The notes under the pieces: model-generated | Databases searched by the model: none | What the model was told of the DNA's origin: nothing | What the model saw: only the letters and a program-made list of their open reading frames with translations | Program-made: the position numbers and the translations under genes | Part shown: positions 32,936-41,212 of the stretch, one piece after another | Layout of the letters: every line of letters starts with the position of its first letter | Position numbering within the stretch: position 1 is the first letter of the stretch | DNA from: an uncultured Collinsella sp. | Lineage (GTDB): Bacteria > Actinomycetota > Coriobacteriia > Coriobacteriales > Coriobacteriaceae | DNA length: 55,538 nucleotides | Direction of reading: 5' to 3' | Assembly (NCBI GenBank): GCA_934654515.1 | Contig: CAKUGA010000004.1 | Span: forward strand, 1-55,538

Positions 32936-33595
32936 GTGTCCGCATTTCCGTTCGACGCCGTTATCTTTGACATGGACGGCGTCATTGTCGATACCGAGTA
33001 TTACTACCTGGGCGAGACTGCCGCGTTTGCCAAGGAGCTTGGGTTGAACCTAACCCAAGAGGAGCTGAACGGGCAGGTCGGTACCTCGCATCAGTTCTTT
33101 CTCCGCATGCTGGTCGATTGGTTTGAGCGTGCCGGTAAGGGGCATTTCACTGGCGAGGAAGCGTTGGCCCGTTGGGATGAGTGGGCGCATAAACGTCCGC
33201 GCGACTATCAGGCTTTGATTAACCCAGGCGCCGTGGATACGATTCGAGAGCTGCCGCGCCGCGGCGTTCGCGTGGCGCTTGCCAGCTCGTCTCCCATGGA
33301 TAGCATCGAGGAAGTGCTCAATGCGTGTGGGCTATCAGATGCCTTTGAGTATGTGGTGAGCGGCGAACAGTTTAAGGAGAGCAAGCCCGAGCCCGACATC
33401 TACCTGCATGCGCTGGACCTGCTGGGGCTGCCCGCGAGTCGCTGCTGCTGCGTTGAGGATTCGGTGCCTGGCATCACTGCCGGCAAGCGAGCCGGCCTGA
33501 CAGTCATTGCCAAGCGCGAGGAGCGCTTTGGCTTTAGCCAGGATGCCGCGGACAAGATTATCGACCAGCTGCCGGATTTGCTGGAACTCGCGTAG
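32936..33595 (+). CDS. HAD-superfamily hydrolase, beta-phosphoglucomutase-like
   Basis: The 219-residue protein is a HAD subfamily I member: nucleophile motif FDMDGVIVDTEYYY, Thr/Ser motif ALASSSPMDSIEEV, Lys in FKESKPEPDIYLHAL, and acidic motif CCVEDSVPGITAGKRAG. These fit phosphoglycolate phosphatase and beta-phosphoglucomutase relatives. GTG 32936 with AGGGAGGG upstream is the start. It is followed 60 bases later by a frlD-like sugar kinase, so it may act on a phosphorylated sugar made by that kinase; this is inference from neighbourhood. Confidence 0.9.
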   Translation: MSAFPFDAVIFDMDGVIVDTEYYYLGETAAFAKELGLNLTQEELNGQVGTSHQFFLRMLVDWFERAGKGHFTGEEALARWDEWAHKRPRDYQALINPGAVDTIRELPRRGVRVALASSSPMDSIEEVLNACGLSDAFEYVVSGEQFKESKPEPDIYLHALDLLGLPASRCCCVEDSVPGITAGKRAGLTVIAKREERFGFSQDAADKIIDQLPDLLELA

Positions 33596-33655
33596 GGCCA
33601 GGGTGGCACGGCAGCCATTACAGCGATCTCGTTAGGACGAGAGGGGAGCGGTGCT

Positions 33656-34519
33656 ATGACATTTAACGTTAGCGCTCTTGGGTTTGGCGATAACGTCGTC
33701 GATCGCTACGAGCATATCCACACTATGTATCCGGGTGGCAATGCGGTGAACTTTGCCGTGTATGCCAAGAAGTGCGGGGCTGCGCGCTCCGCGTATGTGG
33801 GTATCTTTGGAAACGACGCCGCGGCCGAGCATGTCATCGCGAGCCTTGAGGACGAGGGCGTCGAGCTCGCCAAATGTAAACAACTCATCGGCGAGAACGG
33901 CGCGGCTCGTGTTACCGTGGTCGATGGTGACCGCGTGTTTCTGGGATCTAACGAGGGCGGCATCCGTGGTGATGCGCGCTATGTGCTCGATCGTTTTGAT
34001 CTGGCATATATGAAGCAGTTCGATGTGGTCCATTCGGGTAACTACTGCTTTACCGAGCGTGAGCTGCCTAAGCTGAAGGCGTCGGGTATTACCGTTTCGT
34101 TTGACTTCTCGGATGATTCGACCGATGAGTACTACGAGCAGATCGCTCCGTACGTCGACTTTGCTTTCTTTAGTGCGGCAGACGCCGCGAGCGAGGACGA
34201 GATTCGCGAGCGTCTGGCATGGGTGAAGAGCCTAGGTCCGCGTTTTGTATCGGCAACGGCTGGCGCTGAGGGCTGCATTGCCTACGATGGCGAGCGTTAT
34301 TACCGCCAACTGGCTAAACCGGTAACGGATATGAAGGACACCATGGGTGCGGGTGACTCGTTCCTCACCTCGTTTTTGATGTGCTATCTCGATTCCGCCA
34401 AGCGTGGTGAGGATGGCGCCGAGGCCATCGAGCGCGCGCTCGACTTTGCTGCCGGGTTTGCCTCGACCGTGTGCGGCATGGAAGGCTCTTGGGGCCACGG
34501 AGCGCCGATTTTTGAATAG
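33656..34519 (+). CDS. PfkB-family kinase, fructoselysine 6-kinase-like
   Basis: The 287-residue sugar kinase has PfkB signatures: YPGGNAVNFAVYAKKCG near residue 26 and the C-terminal DTMGAGDSFLTSFL with the catalytic Asp. Along its length (VVHSGNYCF, VSFDFSDDSTDEYY, VDFAFFSAAD, GCIAYDGERYYRQ) it closely follows FrlD, the kinase of fructoselysine catabolism. The FrlB deglycase is not in the window, so the pathway cannot be confirmed. If correct, it phosphorylates glycated lysine from dietary Amadori products. Another sugar or nucleoside substrate remains possible. It ends at a 12-bp terminator. Confidence 0.82.
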   Translation: MTFNVSALGFGDNVVDRYEHIHTMYPGGNAVNFAVYAKKCGAARSAYVGIFGNDAAAEHVIASLEDEGVELAKCKQLIGENGAARVTVVDGDRVFLGSNEGGIRGDARYVLDRFDLAYMKQFDVVHSGNYCFTERELPKLKASGITVSFDFSDDSTDEYYEQIAPYVDFAFFSAADAASEDEIRERLAWVKSLGPRFVSATAGAEGCIAYDGERYYRQLAKPVTDMKDTMGAGDSFLTSFLMCYLDSAKRGEDGAEAIERALDFAAGFASTVCGMEGSWGHGAPIFE

Positions 34520-34525
34520 TTGAGC

Positions 34526-34561
34526 GGTCCCGGGAAGTCGAATTGTTGTCTTCCCGGGACC
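34526..34561 (+). terminator. Terminator hairpin of the frlD-like gene
   Basis: GGTCCCGGGAAG (34526-34537) pairs perfectly with 34550-34561. No T-run follows; a small inverted-repeat element begins four bases later. Confidence 0.8.
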
Positions 34562-34651
34562 CTGTGGGCAAAAAATGCCAAATATGAGTACTGTAACTAT
34601 TTTAGTAACAGCAAAATCAAGCCTTTGAGGCCCTAGCTGAGTGCCTGGGAG

Positions 34652-36157
34652 GGTCGCGCGCGCAGACGTGGTGTAAGAGCGTCCTGAGGTCCGTCGCTGC
34701 AAATCCCGATGTTACTCCTTCTTGAGACCGTGCTTCTCGACTATCTCGTCCACTATCTCCCTGGCGCGCCGCCCGAGCGCGCGGCGCCTCCCCTCTGTCG
34801 GGGCCGGCCTGTCCGCGGGCTCGGCGAAGCCCCCGGCGGCCGAGGCCTCGGAGAACACGCGCTGCTGGGACCACTGCCCCTCGGTCTCCATGAGGCTCGC
34901 GCACGTCAGGCGCAGCATCGACTCCCTCGAGGGGAAGGACTGCACGACCCTGTAGCGGCGCTTGATCTCGCGGTTGGCGCGCTCCTGGACGTTGTTGGTG
35001 CGGAGCTTGGCCCAGTGCGCCCTGGGGAAGGCCGTGAACGCCAGCGCGGAGTCCTCGGCCTGCTCGAAGACCTCGCCGGCCCTGGCGGACACCGACGCCA
35101 CCCAGGGCGCCGCCTCGGCCCACACGCAGCGCGCGAGGTCGGGGTCGTCCTGGTAGACCGCGGCGTGCACGAGGTCCCTGACGGCCGCCTTGGAGCCCTC
35201 GGGCCTGCCCGAGCAGGCGCTCTGGAGGTTGCGCTGCAGGTGCGTCACGCAGCGCTGCCAGGCGCAGCCCTGGAACAGGCGCGAGACGGCGGCCACGAGC
35301 CCGGCGTGGCCGTCGGAGACCACGAGGCGCACGCCGGACAGCCCGCGCTCGCGCAGCCCGCCGAGGAATGCCGCCCAGGAGTCCTCGCTCTCGGTGTCGA
35401 CCACGTCGCAGCCCAGGAAGTGCTTGCGCCCGTCGGCGCCCAGCCCGATCGCGGTCACGACGCCCTGCGAGACGACCGACGAGCCGACCCTGCAGCTCAT
35501 GTAGGTGGCGTCGAGCCACAGGTAGCAGCACGGCGTGCCCGACAGGTCGCGGCGGCGGAACTCCGCCACCTCGGCGTCGAGGTCGGAGCAGAGTCTCGAG
35601 ACCTCCGAGCTCGACAGCGAGGATATGCCCAGCCTGGACGCCACGCGCTCGACCTTGCGGGTGGACACGCCGCACACGTACATCTCCTGCACGATGGCGG
35701 CCACCGAGGTGTCGACGCGCGACCATCGCGCGAGCATGCCCTCGGGGTAGTAGGTGCCGTGCCTGAGCTTGGGTATCTCGAGCTCCACGTCGCCCACGGC
35801 GGTCTTGAGCGACCTGGGGCGGTAGCCGTTGCGGCTGTTCCCCCTGCCGTCGCTGCGCTCGTTGCGGCTCGCGCCGCACATCTGCTGGGCCTCGGAGTCC
35901 ATCAGCGCGTTCATCACGCCGCCCAGCACCCTGCACGCGAACTCGCGCGCATCTCCGCACTCCTGCCAGAGCCTCGCCGCCTCGAGGGCCTCGTCGCGGC
36001 CGAGGCGCAGTACACTCTCTTCTTGGGGCATCGCCTTTCCTTCCATTCGTCACCTTCATTACTCCAACGACGAATTCTAGGCGGTGTCCCCTTCCTTTCA
36101 AGAAAGGGAAGAGGCGGGGCATGCCCCGCCTCTTACACCACATCTCTGCGCGCTACC
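34652..36157. mobile_element. IS256-family insertion sequence, complete
   Basis: The 1506-base element has 28-bp terminal inverted repeats (34652-34679 and 36130-36157) with 24 matches, both ending inward in GTGGTGTAAGAG. It is flanked by a 9-bp direct repeat, GCCTGGGAG, at 34643-34651 and 36158-36166; IS256 elements make 8-9 bp duplications. It encodes one intact transposase on the minus strand. A perfect palindrome around AGGCGGGGCATGCCCCGCCT lies upstream of the transposase at about 36112-36132. Base composition is more GC-rich than the flanks. Confidence 0.92.
34712..36046 (-). CDS. IS256-family (Mutator-type) transposase
   Basis: The 444-residue protein is a Mutator-type DDE transposase. 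Catalytic residues fit Asp179 (LWLDATYMS), Asp245 (VVSDGHAGLVAAV) and Glu355 (NNVQERANREIKRR); the CxxH motif is in WQRCVTHLQRNL (266-269). The N-terminal part holds the DNA-binding helices with RNGYRPRSLKTAVGDVELEIPK. The reading frame is intact, so the element may be mobile. Start at ATG 36046, or possibly ATG 36031, which has a better AAGGAAAGG site. Alignment with the inverted repeats and target duplication shows that it inserted into a pre-existing small element. Confidence 0.96.
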   Translation of the reverse strand: MEGKAMPQEESVLRLGRDEALEAARLWQECGDAREFACRVLGGVMNALMDSEAQQMCGASRNERSDGRGNSRNGYRPRSLKTAVGDVELEIPKLRHGTYYPEGMLARWSRVDTSVAAIVQEMYVCGVSTRKVERVASRLGISSLSSSEVSRLCSDLDAEVAEFRRRDLSGTPCCYLWLDATYMSCRVGSSVVSQGVVTAIGLGADGRKHFLGCDVVDTESEDSWAAFLGGLRERGLSGVRLVVSDGHAGLVAAVSRLFQGCAWQRCVTHLQRNLQSACSGRPEGSKAAVRDLVHAAVYQDDPDLARCVWAEAAPWVASVSARAGEVFEQAEDSALAFTAFPRAHWAKLRTNNVQERANREIKRRYRVVQSFPSRESMLRLTCASLMETEGQWSQQRVFSEASAAGGFAEPADRPAPTEGRRRALGRRAREIVDEIVEKHGLKKE

Positions 36158-36313
36158 GCCTGGGAGCGATAAAAGCCTGTTTTAAACGGCTTTAGCCATG
36201 CTAAAACGCCTAGATAATGAACGGCTGTGCATTATCTAGGCGTTCATTTGTCGCAAAATAATGCTACTAGCATTGCAACAGTACTCATATTTGGTGTTTT
36301 TTGCCCACCGGGG

Positions 36314-37096
36314 TCATTGGAAGTCAAATATGGAGCGCGAATTTGCCAAAACGATCGATTCGACGCCCTCCGCGGCGCAGTTTTTAAGTTCGGCGATGTG
36401 CCGGGAGACGCTTTTTAGCGATGTGATGAGCTGCCGTGCGTTTATATCTGCTTGCGCTTCGGCTGGAGCGTCGGTTTCGAGCAGCAGACGGTCGAGTGGG
36501 ATCTGTCGGGCGTATTCGCGACCGCGCTTGGTGGCGAGCATCCGCTCGTTCACGGAAAAATAGCAACCCGCATTACGCGCGCGGACGAGTTCGTCCGAAG
36601 TACCGCTAAACCAGTGGAAGATGATAACGGGGGAGTCGGGGTTTGGGATGAGTAGTCCATGCGATTCGAGGACGTCCAGTGCGGCTCCTGCCGAACGAAC
36701 GGCGTGAATTGATATCACGCGCCCGGTAAGAGGATGTTGCACGAGAGCGTCGCAGAGCCGGTCAAGTGCCTGTGTTTGCAGCGGTTCGCTTCCGGTAAAG
36801 CGCGCGGAAAAGTCGAGTCCGACTTCGCCGATATAGCGCTCTTGGGCGGCAATTTGACAGAGCAGGTCAATTTCTGCGTTGCCGCATCGCCCGTCGGCGA
36901 GCCACCAGGGATGAAGTCCAACGCCGGCGATGATGCCCGGGTGGCGACGGGCGCGCTCGTTTGCGGCCGAAAAGTCGCATGGATCGATGCCGCAGTCAAA
37001 GAGTCCCAGCCCAGACGCTGTCGCCTCATCGGCAACAGCATTCGGGTAAGCCATCAAATCAAGATGGCAGTGTGCATCAAATAACCGGGGCTCCAT
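36314..37096 (-). CDS. TatD-family metal-dependent hydrolase
   Basis: The 260-residue TIM-barrel hydrolase has LFDAHCHLDLM (HxH), GVGLHPWW, the Glu in YIGEVGLDFS, ISIHAV, IFHWFSG (His), and LLLETDAP (Asp). This matches the TatD family, DNases acting on single-stranded or damaged DNA and D-aminoacyl-tRNA-related substrates. ATG 37096 lies 14 bases after the tcdA stop, implying an operon; GCGGAG lies upstream. Length is typical. The precise substrate is not given by sequence. Confidence 0.92.
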   Translation of the reverse strand: MEPRLFDAHCHLDLMAYPNAVADEATASGLGLFDCGIDPCDFSAANERARRHPGIIAGVGLHPWWLADGRCGNAEIDLLCQIAAQERYIGEVGLDFSARFTGSEPLQTQALDRLCDALVQHPLTGRVISIHAVRSAGAALDVLESHGLLIPNPDSPVIIFHWFSGTSDELVRARNAGCYFSVNERMLATKRGREYARQIPLDRLLLETDAPAEAQADINARQLITSLKSVSRHIAELKNCAAEGVESIVLANSRSIFDFQ

Positions 37097-37110
37097 CTCG
37101 GCGCGCTCCG

Positions 37111-37908
37111 CTAGTCTAGGCGCTGGCCGTCGGCGCGCACATGCTCGCACCCGCGCCCGCTGACCTGGCGGATAACCTCGCCGGCGATCATCTGTCCCAT
37201 GATGGGTGGCATAAAGCTCGCAGTTCCCAGCTCGGTGCGCTCGTGGATGTTGGAAGGGTCGCGGGGCTGGGTCTTAACCGATTCCTCGCAGCTAAATAGC
37301 ACGTGCAGGCTCTTGATGCCGCGTTTTTTGCATTCTTTGCGCATGATGCGGCTCATGGGATCACGTACCGTATCGAAAATGTCGGCAAAGCGGAGGCACT
37401 CGGGATGGAGCTTGTTGGCCCCGCCCATGGAGCTAACCAAACGAATGTTGTGGTCCTGAGCATATTTGGCAATGGTGAGCTTGGCCGAGATGGTGTCGAT
37501 GGCGTCGACGACATAGTCGAGCTTGCCGTCCGTCTGCTCCAAAACGCTCGCGAAGAAATCATCGATGTTGTCGCTCAGCAGGTATTCGGTACGTTTGATG
37601 ACGGTGGCGGCAGGATTGATATCGTGGATCATGGCTTCCATCACGTCAACCTTGCGCTTGCCGATGGTGCTGTGAAAGGCGATGGCCTGGCGATTGATAT
37701 TGCTGGGTGCGATGATGTCCTTGTCCAGAATTACAAAATGACCAATGCCGCCGCGGGCGAGTGCCTCGCAGCAGTTGGAGCCCACGCCTCCGCAACCGAG
37801 CACCAGCACCGTAGCATCGGCGAGCTTATCGAGTGCCTCGCGGCCCATGATGATCTCGAGCTTGGTGTCGCGTGTCTCGTTGGGAGTTGCGGCTGTGGTT
37901 TCGGTCAT
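37111..37908 (-). CDS. tcdA: tRNA threonylcarbamoyladenosine dehydratase (TcdA), ThiF/E1-like
   Basis: The 265-residue protein has the ATP-binding VLVLGCGGVGSNCCEALARGG region, LDKDIIAPSNINRQ (Arg finger context), and VVDAIDTISAK, typical of ThiF/MoeB/E1-like enzymes. The full pattern (LVSSMGGANKLHPE and C-terminal GTASFMPPIMGQMIAGEVIR) fits TcdA, which cyclises the t6A37 tRNA modification. ATG 37908 is chosen with GGAGG six bases upstream; the ATG two codons earlier abuts it. It is co-transcribed with tatD. Confidence 0.9.
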   Translation of the reverse strand: MTETTAATPNETRDTKLEIIMGREALDKLADATVLVLGCGGVGSNCCEALARGGIGHFVILDKDIIAPSNINRQAIAFHSTIGKRKVDVMEAMIHDINPAATVIKRTEYLLSDNIDDFFASVLEQTDGKLDYVVDAIDTISAKLTIAKYAQDHNIRLVSSMGGANKLHPECLRFADIFDTVRDPMSRIMRKECKKRGIKSLHVLFSCEESVKTQPRDPSNIHERTELGTASFMPPIMGQMIAGEVIRQVSGRGCEHVRADGQRLD

Positions 37909-38023
37909 AGACATCCTCCGATGGGGAAGCGATTCGTGTTTTAGCTATCGCCATTATAGGTATTATCGCGATTCCATTTGAGCCCTAGGGGCTTGTTGAA
38001 ATGAGGCAGGGATTCGCATAAGA

Positions 38024-38247
38024 TGAAGCAGATGGCACCCGTTGCCGCGGGTTGGCCAACTCCCAAACACGTTTGTAGCGTGAGAAGTGGCCGTCTTCGC
38101 ATTACGCGGGGGCGGCTATTTCATTCGACCTCCAATGTGGATGCCGAGCTCCACGGCCGCGATTACAAGCAACAACAACGTCAGGACATCGTTAATACTC
38201 ATAGTCCATCTCCTTCTCGGGTAGAGGGAGCTGGCCCATCTGCTTCA
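38024..38247. repeat. 12-bp inverted repeat bracketing the small-peptide locus
   Basis: TGAAGCAGATGG (38024-38035) is perfectly complementary to 38236-38247. Between them lie the small peptide gene and an imperfect hairpin (TGGCCG.../...CGGCTA near 38086-38118). The end pairing would close a folded transcript, as in some type I toxin mRNAs. Confidence 0.5.
38116..38202 (-). CDS. Holin-like small hydrophobic peptide (possible type I toxin)
   Basis: A 28-residue frame with ATG 38202 preceded by GAAGGAGA 6 bases upstream. The peptide begins MSINDVLTLLLLVIAAVELG and ends in a basic tail (GRMK), one membrane helix. This form resembles the putative holin-like toxins of Gram-positive type I toxin-antitoxin systems. 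It is bracketed by a 12-bp inverted repeat and followed by a GC-rich imperfect hairpin. No antisense RNA promoter has been established. The region 37909-38368 otherwise contains only the sdpR promoter. Confidence 0.55.
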   Translation of the reverse strand: MSINDVLTLLLLVIAAVELGIHIGGRMK

Positions 38248-38296
38248 ACTTCCATTGTAGCTAAACACGAACGAATGTTCTATAGATGTTACTGTA

Positions 38297-38334
38297 TTAG
38301 ATGGTTAGACAAACATCTAAATATCGACTATAGT
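38297..38334 (+). promoter_or_regulatory. Promoter and operator of the sdpR-sdpI-like pair
   Basis: TTAGATG (38297-38303) and CATCTAA (38314-38320) form a perfect inverted repeat with a 10-base spacer. A -10 TATAGT lies at 38329-38334, with TTAGAC (38305-38310) 18 bases upstream as a -35 inside the repeat. A repressor bound here would block the promoter, fitting ArsR-type autoregulation. Confidence 0.65.
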
Positions 38335-38368
38335 GTGCGCGTCGAACGAAATGCTGAGAGGAGGCCCT

Positions 38369-38647
38369 ATGCCGGGAGAGGGTTTTAAAGCGCTGGCAGA
38401 CCCGACGCGGCGGCGTATTTTGGAGCTGCTGCGCGAGGGCAATTGCACGGCGGGGGAGCTTGCCGCGCATTTTGACATCAGTAAGCCTTCGCTGAGCCAT
38501 CACTTAGCGACGCTCAAAAACGCGGGGTTGGTGACCGACGAACGTCATGGCCAAAACATCGTATACAGCTTAAACACCACCGTCATGCAGGACTTGATTG
38601 GCTGGTTTATGGGCTTTACAGACACTGAAGGTGATAAGGATGAATAA
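38369..38647 (+). CDS. ArsR-family autorepressor, SdpR-like
   Basis: The 92-residue winged-helix repressor has FKALADPTRRRILELL, the recognition helix SKPSLSHHLATLKNAGLV, and the wing ERHGQNIVYSLN. The C terminus VMQDLIGWFMGF is the SdpR-type tail. In Bacillus subtilis SdpR is held at the membrane by SdpI when toxin is present. No metal-binding Cys pair is visible, which agrees with SdpR rather than a metal sensor. GAGAGGAGG precedes ATG 38369. It overlaps the next gene by 8 bases. Confidence 0.87.
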   Translation: MPGEGFKALADPTRRRILELLREGNCTAGELAAHFDISKPSLSHHLATLKNAGLVTDERHGQNIVYSLNTTVMQDLIGWFMGFTDTEGDKDE

Positions 38648-39344
38648 CGAAAACAAGGGCATTCACACCACGGGGGTATCGCCGCGTGTATGGGCCATGC
38701 TTGTTGTGGTCTGCGCTATCAATGTTGCTGCGCATCTCTGGGTGATGCCGAGCTTGCCTGCGCAGATTCCCACGCACTGGGGCGCGAACGGCGCCGTCGA
38801 CGGTTGGGGCCCTAGCTGGATGGCCTCCGCGCTCGGCGTGTTGCCTCTGGCACTTCTCGCGATGTTCTACGTCGTGCCACGCATCGACCCTAAGGGCGAG
38901 GCGTATCGGACTTCGGGCAAGTTCTATCAGGGTTTTGTAATTGCTTTCACGGTATTCATGTGTGCCATAAGCTGGTTGGGTGAGCTTACGGTCTGGGGCG
39001 TGGTGCCGGCGGTCGGTTCGGTCAACCTGCTGATTTCCGGCGCTATCGGCTTGCTCTTCATTGGTGTGGGTAACTACTTGCCGCGTGTGAAGCAGAACTA
39101 TACGCTCGGTATCAAGACGCCCTGGGCGCTTGCCGATCCCGAGAACTGGCGCCGTACGCAGCGTTTTGGCGGTGCCTGCTTTATGGTGCTGGGTATTGGC
39201 CTGATTGTGATGGGCGTGGCGGGTAGCGTGCTTTCGAGTGAAGTCGTCGCCGCGGTGATTGCGGTGCTGGCGTTTGGTTCAGCTGGCGCTGCCTACGTCT
39301 ATTCGTATCTGCTGTGGCGCAAATCGCAGCGAGCCGTTCGCTAA
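38640..39344 (+). CDS. SdpI/DUF1648-type membrane protein
   Basis: The 234-residue protein has about six membrane helices. The first part (INVAAHLWVMPSLPAQIPTHWGANGAVDGWG) carries the DUF1648 PxHxxxxGxxDxW-type motif, and the second part (NYLPRVKQNYTLGIKTPWAL, RTQRFGGACF) is the SdpI domain, with the NYTLGIKTPW motif. SdpI confers immunity to the SdpC toxin in Bacillus and signals to SdpR. No SdpC-like toxin gene is present here, so the pair may guard against other membrane-active agents. Translation starts inside sdpR, so it is coupled. Confidence 0.9.
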   Translation: MNNENKGIHTTGVSPRVWAMLVVVCAINVAAHLWVMPSLPAQIPTHWGANGAVDGWGPSWMASALGVLPLALLAMFYVVPRIDPKGEAYRTSGKFYQGFVIAFTVFMCAISWLGELTVWGVVPAVGSVNLLISGAIGLLFIGVGNYLPRVKQNYTLGIKTPWALADPENWRRTQRFGGACFMVLGIGLIVMGVAGSVLSSEVVAAVIAVLAFGSAGAAYVYSYLLWRKSQRAVR

Positions 39345-39417
39345 GGTTGCGGAAAACTAGCGTACGCAGTTCATAGTATGTTCTGGGGGACTTTTCCCAG
39401 GTAGTATTAGGGGGTGT

Positions 39418-39437
39418 GGGCAACCATGCCCCTTTTT
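39418..39437 (+). terminator. Short terminator after the sdpI-like gene
   Basis: GGGCA/TGCCC stem (39418-39422, 39427-39431) followed by CTTTTT. Short but well placed, 74 bases after the stop. Confidence 0.5.
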
Positions 39438-39528
39438 CGTTAAGTTTCAGAGCTGGTTTCCTCATTTCGTTTCCACTAAAGCGAAACAAGAATAGGGAAG
39501 CAGCAGGTAGAAAGGATAAAACAGGCAA

Positions 39529-41208
39529 ATGGCGGAGTTTATCTACCAGATGTATCAGGCTCGTAAGGCCCATGGCGACAAGGTGATTCTTGACGACGTG
39601 ACCCTGAGCTTCTATCCCGGCGCCAAGATCGGCGTCGTGGGCCCCAACGGTATGGGCAAGTCGACCCTGCTCAAGATTATGGCCGGCATCGAGGAGGTCT
39701 CCAACGGAGACGCCCGACTTACCCCCGGCTACACCGTGGGCATCCTGCAGCAGGAGCCGCCGCTCGATGACGACAAGACCGTCATCGAGAACGTGCGCAT
39801 GGCATTTGGCGACATGATCGCCAAGGTCGATCGCTTCAATAAGATCGGCGAGGAGATGTGCGACCCGGATTGCGACATGGACGCCCTCATGGCCGAGATG
39901 GGCAAGCTCCAGGACGAGATCGACGCCGCCGACGGCTGGGATATCGATTCCAAGCTCGGCCAGGCCATGGACGCCCTGCAGCTGCCCGATTCCGATATGC
40001 CGGTCAATGTGCTCTCCGGTGGCGAGCGCCGTCGCGTGGCCCTGTGCAAGCTGCTGCTCGAGGCTCCCGATCTGCTGTTGCTCGACGAGCCCACGAACCA
40101 CCTGGACGCCGAGTCGATCCTGTGGCTCGAGCACTTCCTGCACAACTACCAGGGTGCCGTCCTGGCCGTTACACACGACCGTTACTTCCTGGACAACGTC
40201 GCCGAATGGATCTGCGAGGTCGACCGTGGTCACCTCTATCCCTACAAGGGCAACTACTCCACGTATCTGGAGACCAAGGCCGCGCGTATCGAGGCTCAGG
40301 GCAACCGCGACGCCAAGCTCGCCAAGCGCATGGAGGCCGAGCTTGAATGGGTGCGCTCCAGCCCCAAGGCCCGTCAGGCCAAGAACAAGGCCCGTCTGGC
40401 CCGCTACGAGGAGATGGAGGCCGAGGCCCGCGCAAGCCAGAAGCTCGACTGGACCGACATCCGTATCCCGGTTGGCCCGCGTCTGGGTAACAAGGTCCTG
40501 GAGGCCCATCACCTGCACAAAGAGTTCGACGGCCGCGTGCTTATCGACGACCTTTCGTTTACCTTGCCGCGCAACGGCATCGTGGGCGTGATCGGTCCCA
40601 ACGGTGTCGGTAAGACCACGCTGTTCAAGACCATCGTGGGCCTGGAGCCGCTGACTTCGGGCGAGCTCGAGGTGGGCGAGACCGTCAAGATCTCTTACGT
40701 CGACCAGAACCGCGAGGGCATCGACCCCGACAAGAACCTGTGGGAGGTCGTCTCGGACGGTCTGGACCACATGATGGTGGGCGAGACCGAGGTCCCCAGC
40801 CGTGCCTATGTGGCGAGCTTTGGCTTTAAGGGCCAGGACCAGCAGAAGCGCGCCGGCGTGCTTTCCGGCGGCGAGCGCAACCGTCTGAACCTGGCGCTCA
40901 CGCTTAAGCAGGGCGGCAACCTGCTGCTCCTCGACGAGCCCACCAACGACCTCGACGTCGAGACGCTGTCCTCGCTCGAGGCGGCGCTGCTCGAGTTCCC
41001 GGGCTGCTCGGTGGTCATTAGCCACGACCGTATGTTCCTGGACCGTGTGGCCACGCACATCCTAGCGTGGGAGGGCACCGATGAGAACCCGGGCAACTGG
41101 TACTGGTTCGGGGGCAACTTCGAGGCCTATCAGGCCAACCGCATCGAGCGCCTGGGCGAGGACGCAGCCCAGCCGCATCGCATCCATCGCAAGCTGACGC
41201 GTGACTAG
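39529..41208 (+). CDS. ettA: ABC-F translation factor EttA
   Basis: EttA is a ribosome-associated ABC-F ATPase that gates translation elongation according to energy state. The 559-residue protein has two ABC domains: Walker A GPNGMGKST and GPNGVGKTT, signatures LSGGERRRVAL and LSGGERNRLNL, and Walker B LLLLDEPTNHLD and LLLLDEPTNDLD. The inserted arm and the linker with RSSPKARQAKNKARLARYEEM are characteristic of EttA. Strong codon bias suggests abundant expression. It is followed immediately by a structured repeat on the opposite strand. Confidence 0.96.
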   Translation: MAEFIYQMYQARKAHGDKVILDDVTLSFYPGAKIGVVGPNGMGKSTLLKIMAGIEEVSNGDARLTPGYTVGILQQEPPLDDDKTVIENVRMAFGDMIAKVDRFNKIGEEMCDPDCDMDALMAEMGKLQDEIDAADGWDIDSKLGQAMDALQLPDSDMPVNVLSGGERRRVALCKLLLEAPDLLLLDEPTNHLDAESILWLEHFLHNYQGAVLAVTHDRYFLDNVAEWICEVDRGHLYPYKGNYSTYLETKAARIEAQGNRDAKLAKRMEAELEWVRSSPKARQAKNKARLARYEEMEAEARASQKLDWTDIRIPVGPRLGNKVLEAHHLHKEFDGRVLIDDLSFTLPRNGIVGVIGPNGVGKTTLFKTIVGLEPLTSGELEVGETVKISYVDQNREGIDPDKNLWEVVSDGLDHMMVGETEVPSRAYVASFGFKGQDQQKRAGVLSGGERNRLNLALTLKQGGNLLLLDEPTNDLDVETLSSLEAALLEFPGCSVVISHDRMFLDRVATHILAWEGTDENPGNWYWFGGNFEAYQANRIERLGEDAAQPHRIHRKLTRD

Positions 41209-41212
41209 TTTT

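Larger units (their letters stand above)
34565..36307. mobile_element. MITE-like element split by an IS256-family insertion
   Basis: The outer ends, 34565-34594 and 36278-36307, are inverted repeats with 28 of 30 positions matching (outer TGGGCAAAAAA, inner CCAAATATGAGTACTGT). Without the IS and one copy of its duplicated target, the element is 228 bases. It contains a further perfect hairpin, CGCCTAGATAATG with CATTATCTAGGCG (36208-36242 region), and no gene. It lies between convergent genes. Size, terminal repeats and lack of coding capacity suggest a non-autonomous element; no target duplication is obvious outside it. Confidence 0.7.

Noticed and set aside
34617..36143. 508-residue Arg/Gly-rich frame across the IS element
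   Set aside because: Out-of-frame shadow of the transposase; composition is that of a shifted GC-rich gene.
39181..41058. 625-residue open frame on the minus strand opposite ettA
   Set aside because: It is the antisense shadow of a conserved, highly biased GC-rich gene; no ribosome site or recognisable domain. The same holds for long frames opposite pgi (26821-28572), nadE (48545-50341), metY (10667-12217), the ABC operon (20077-21690) and folE/nrdG (683-1798).
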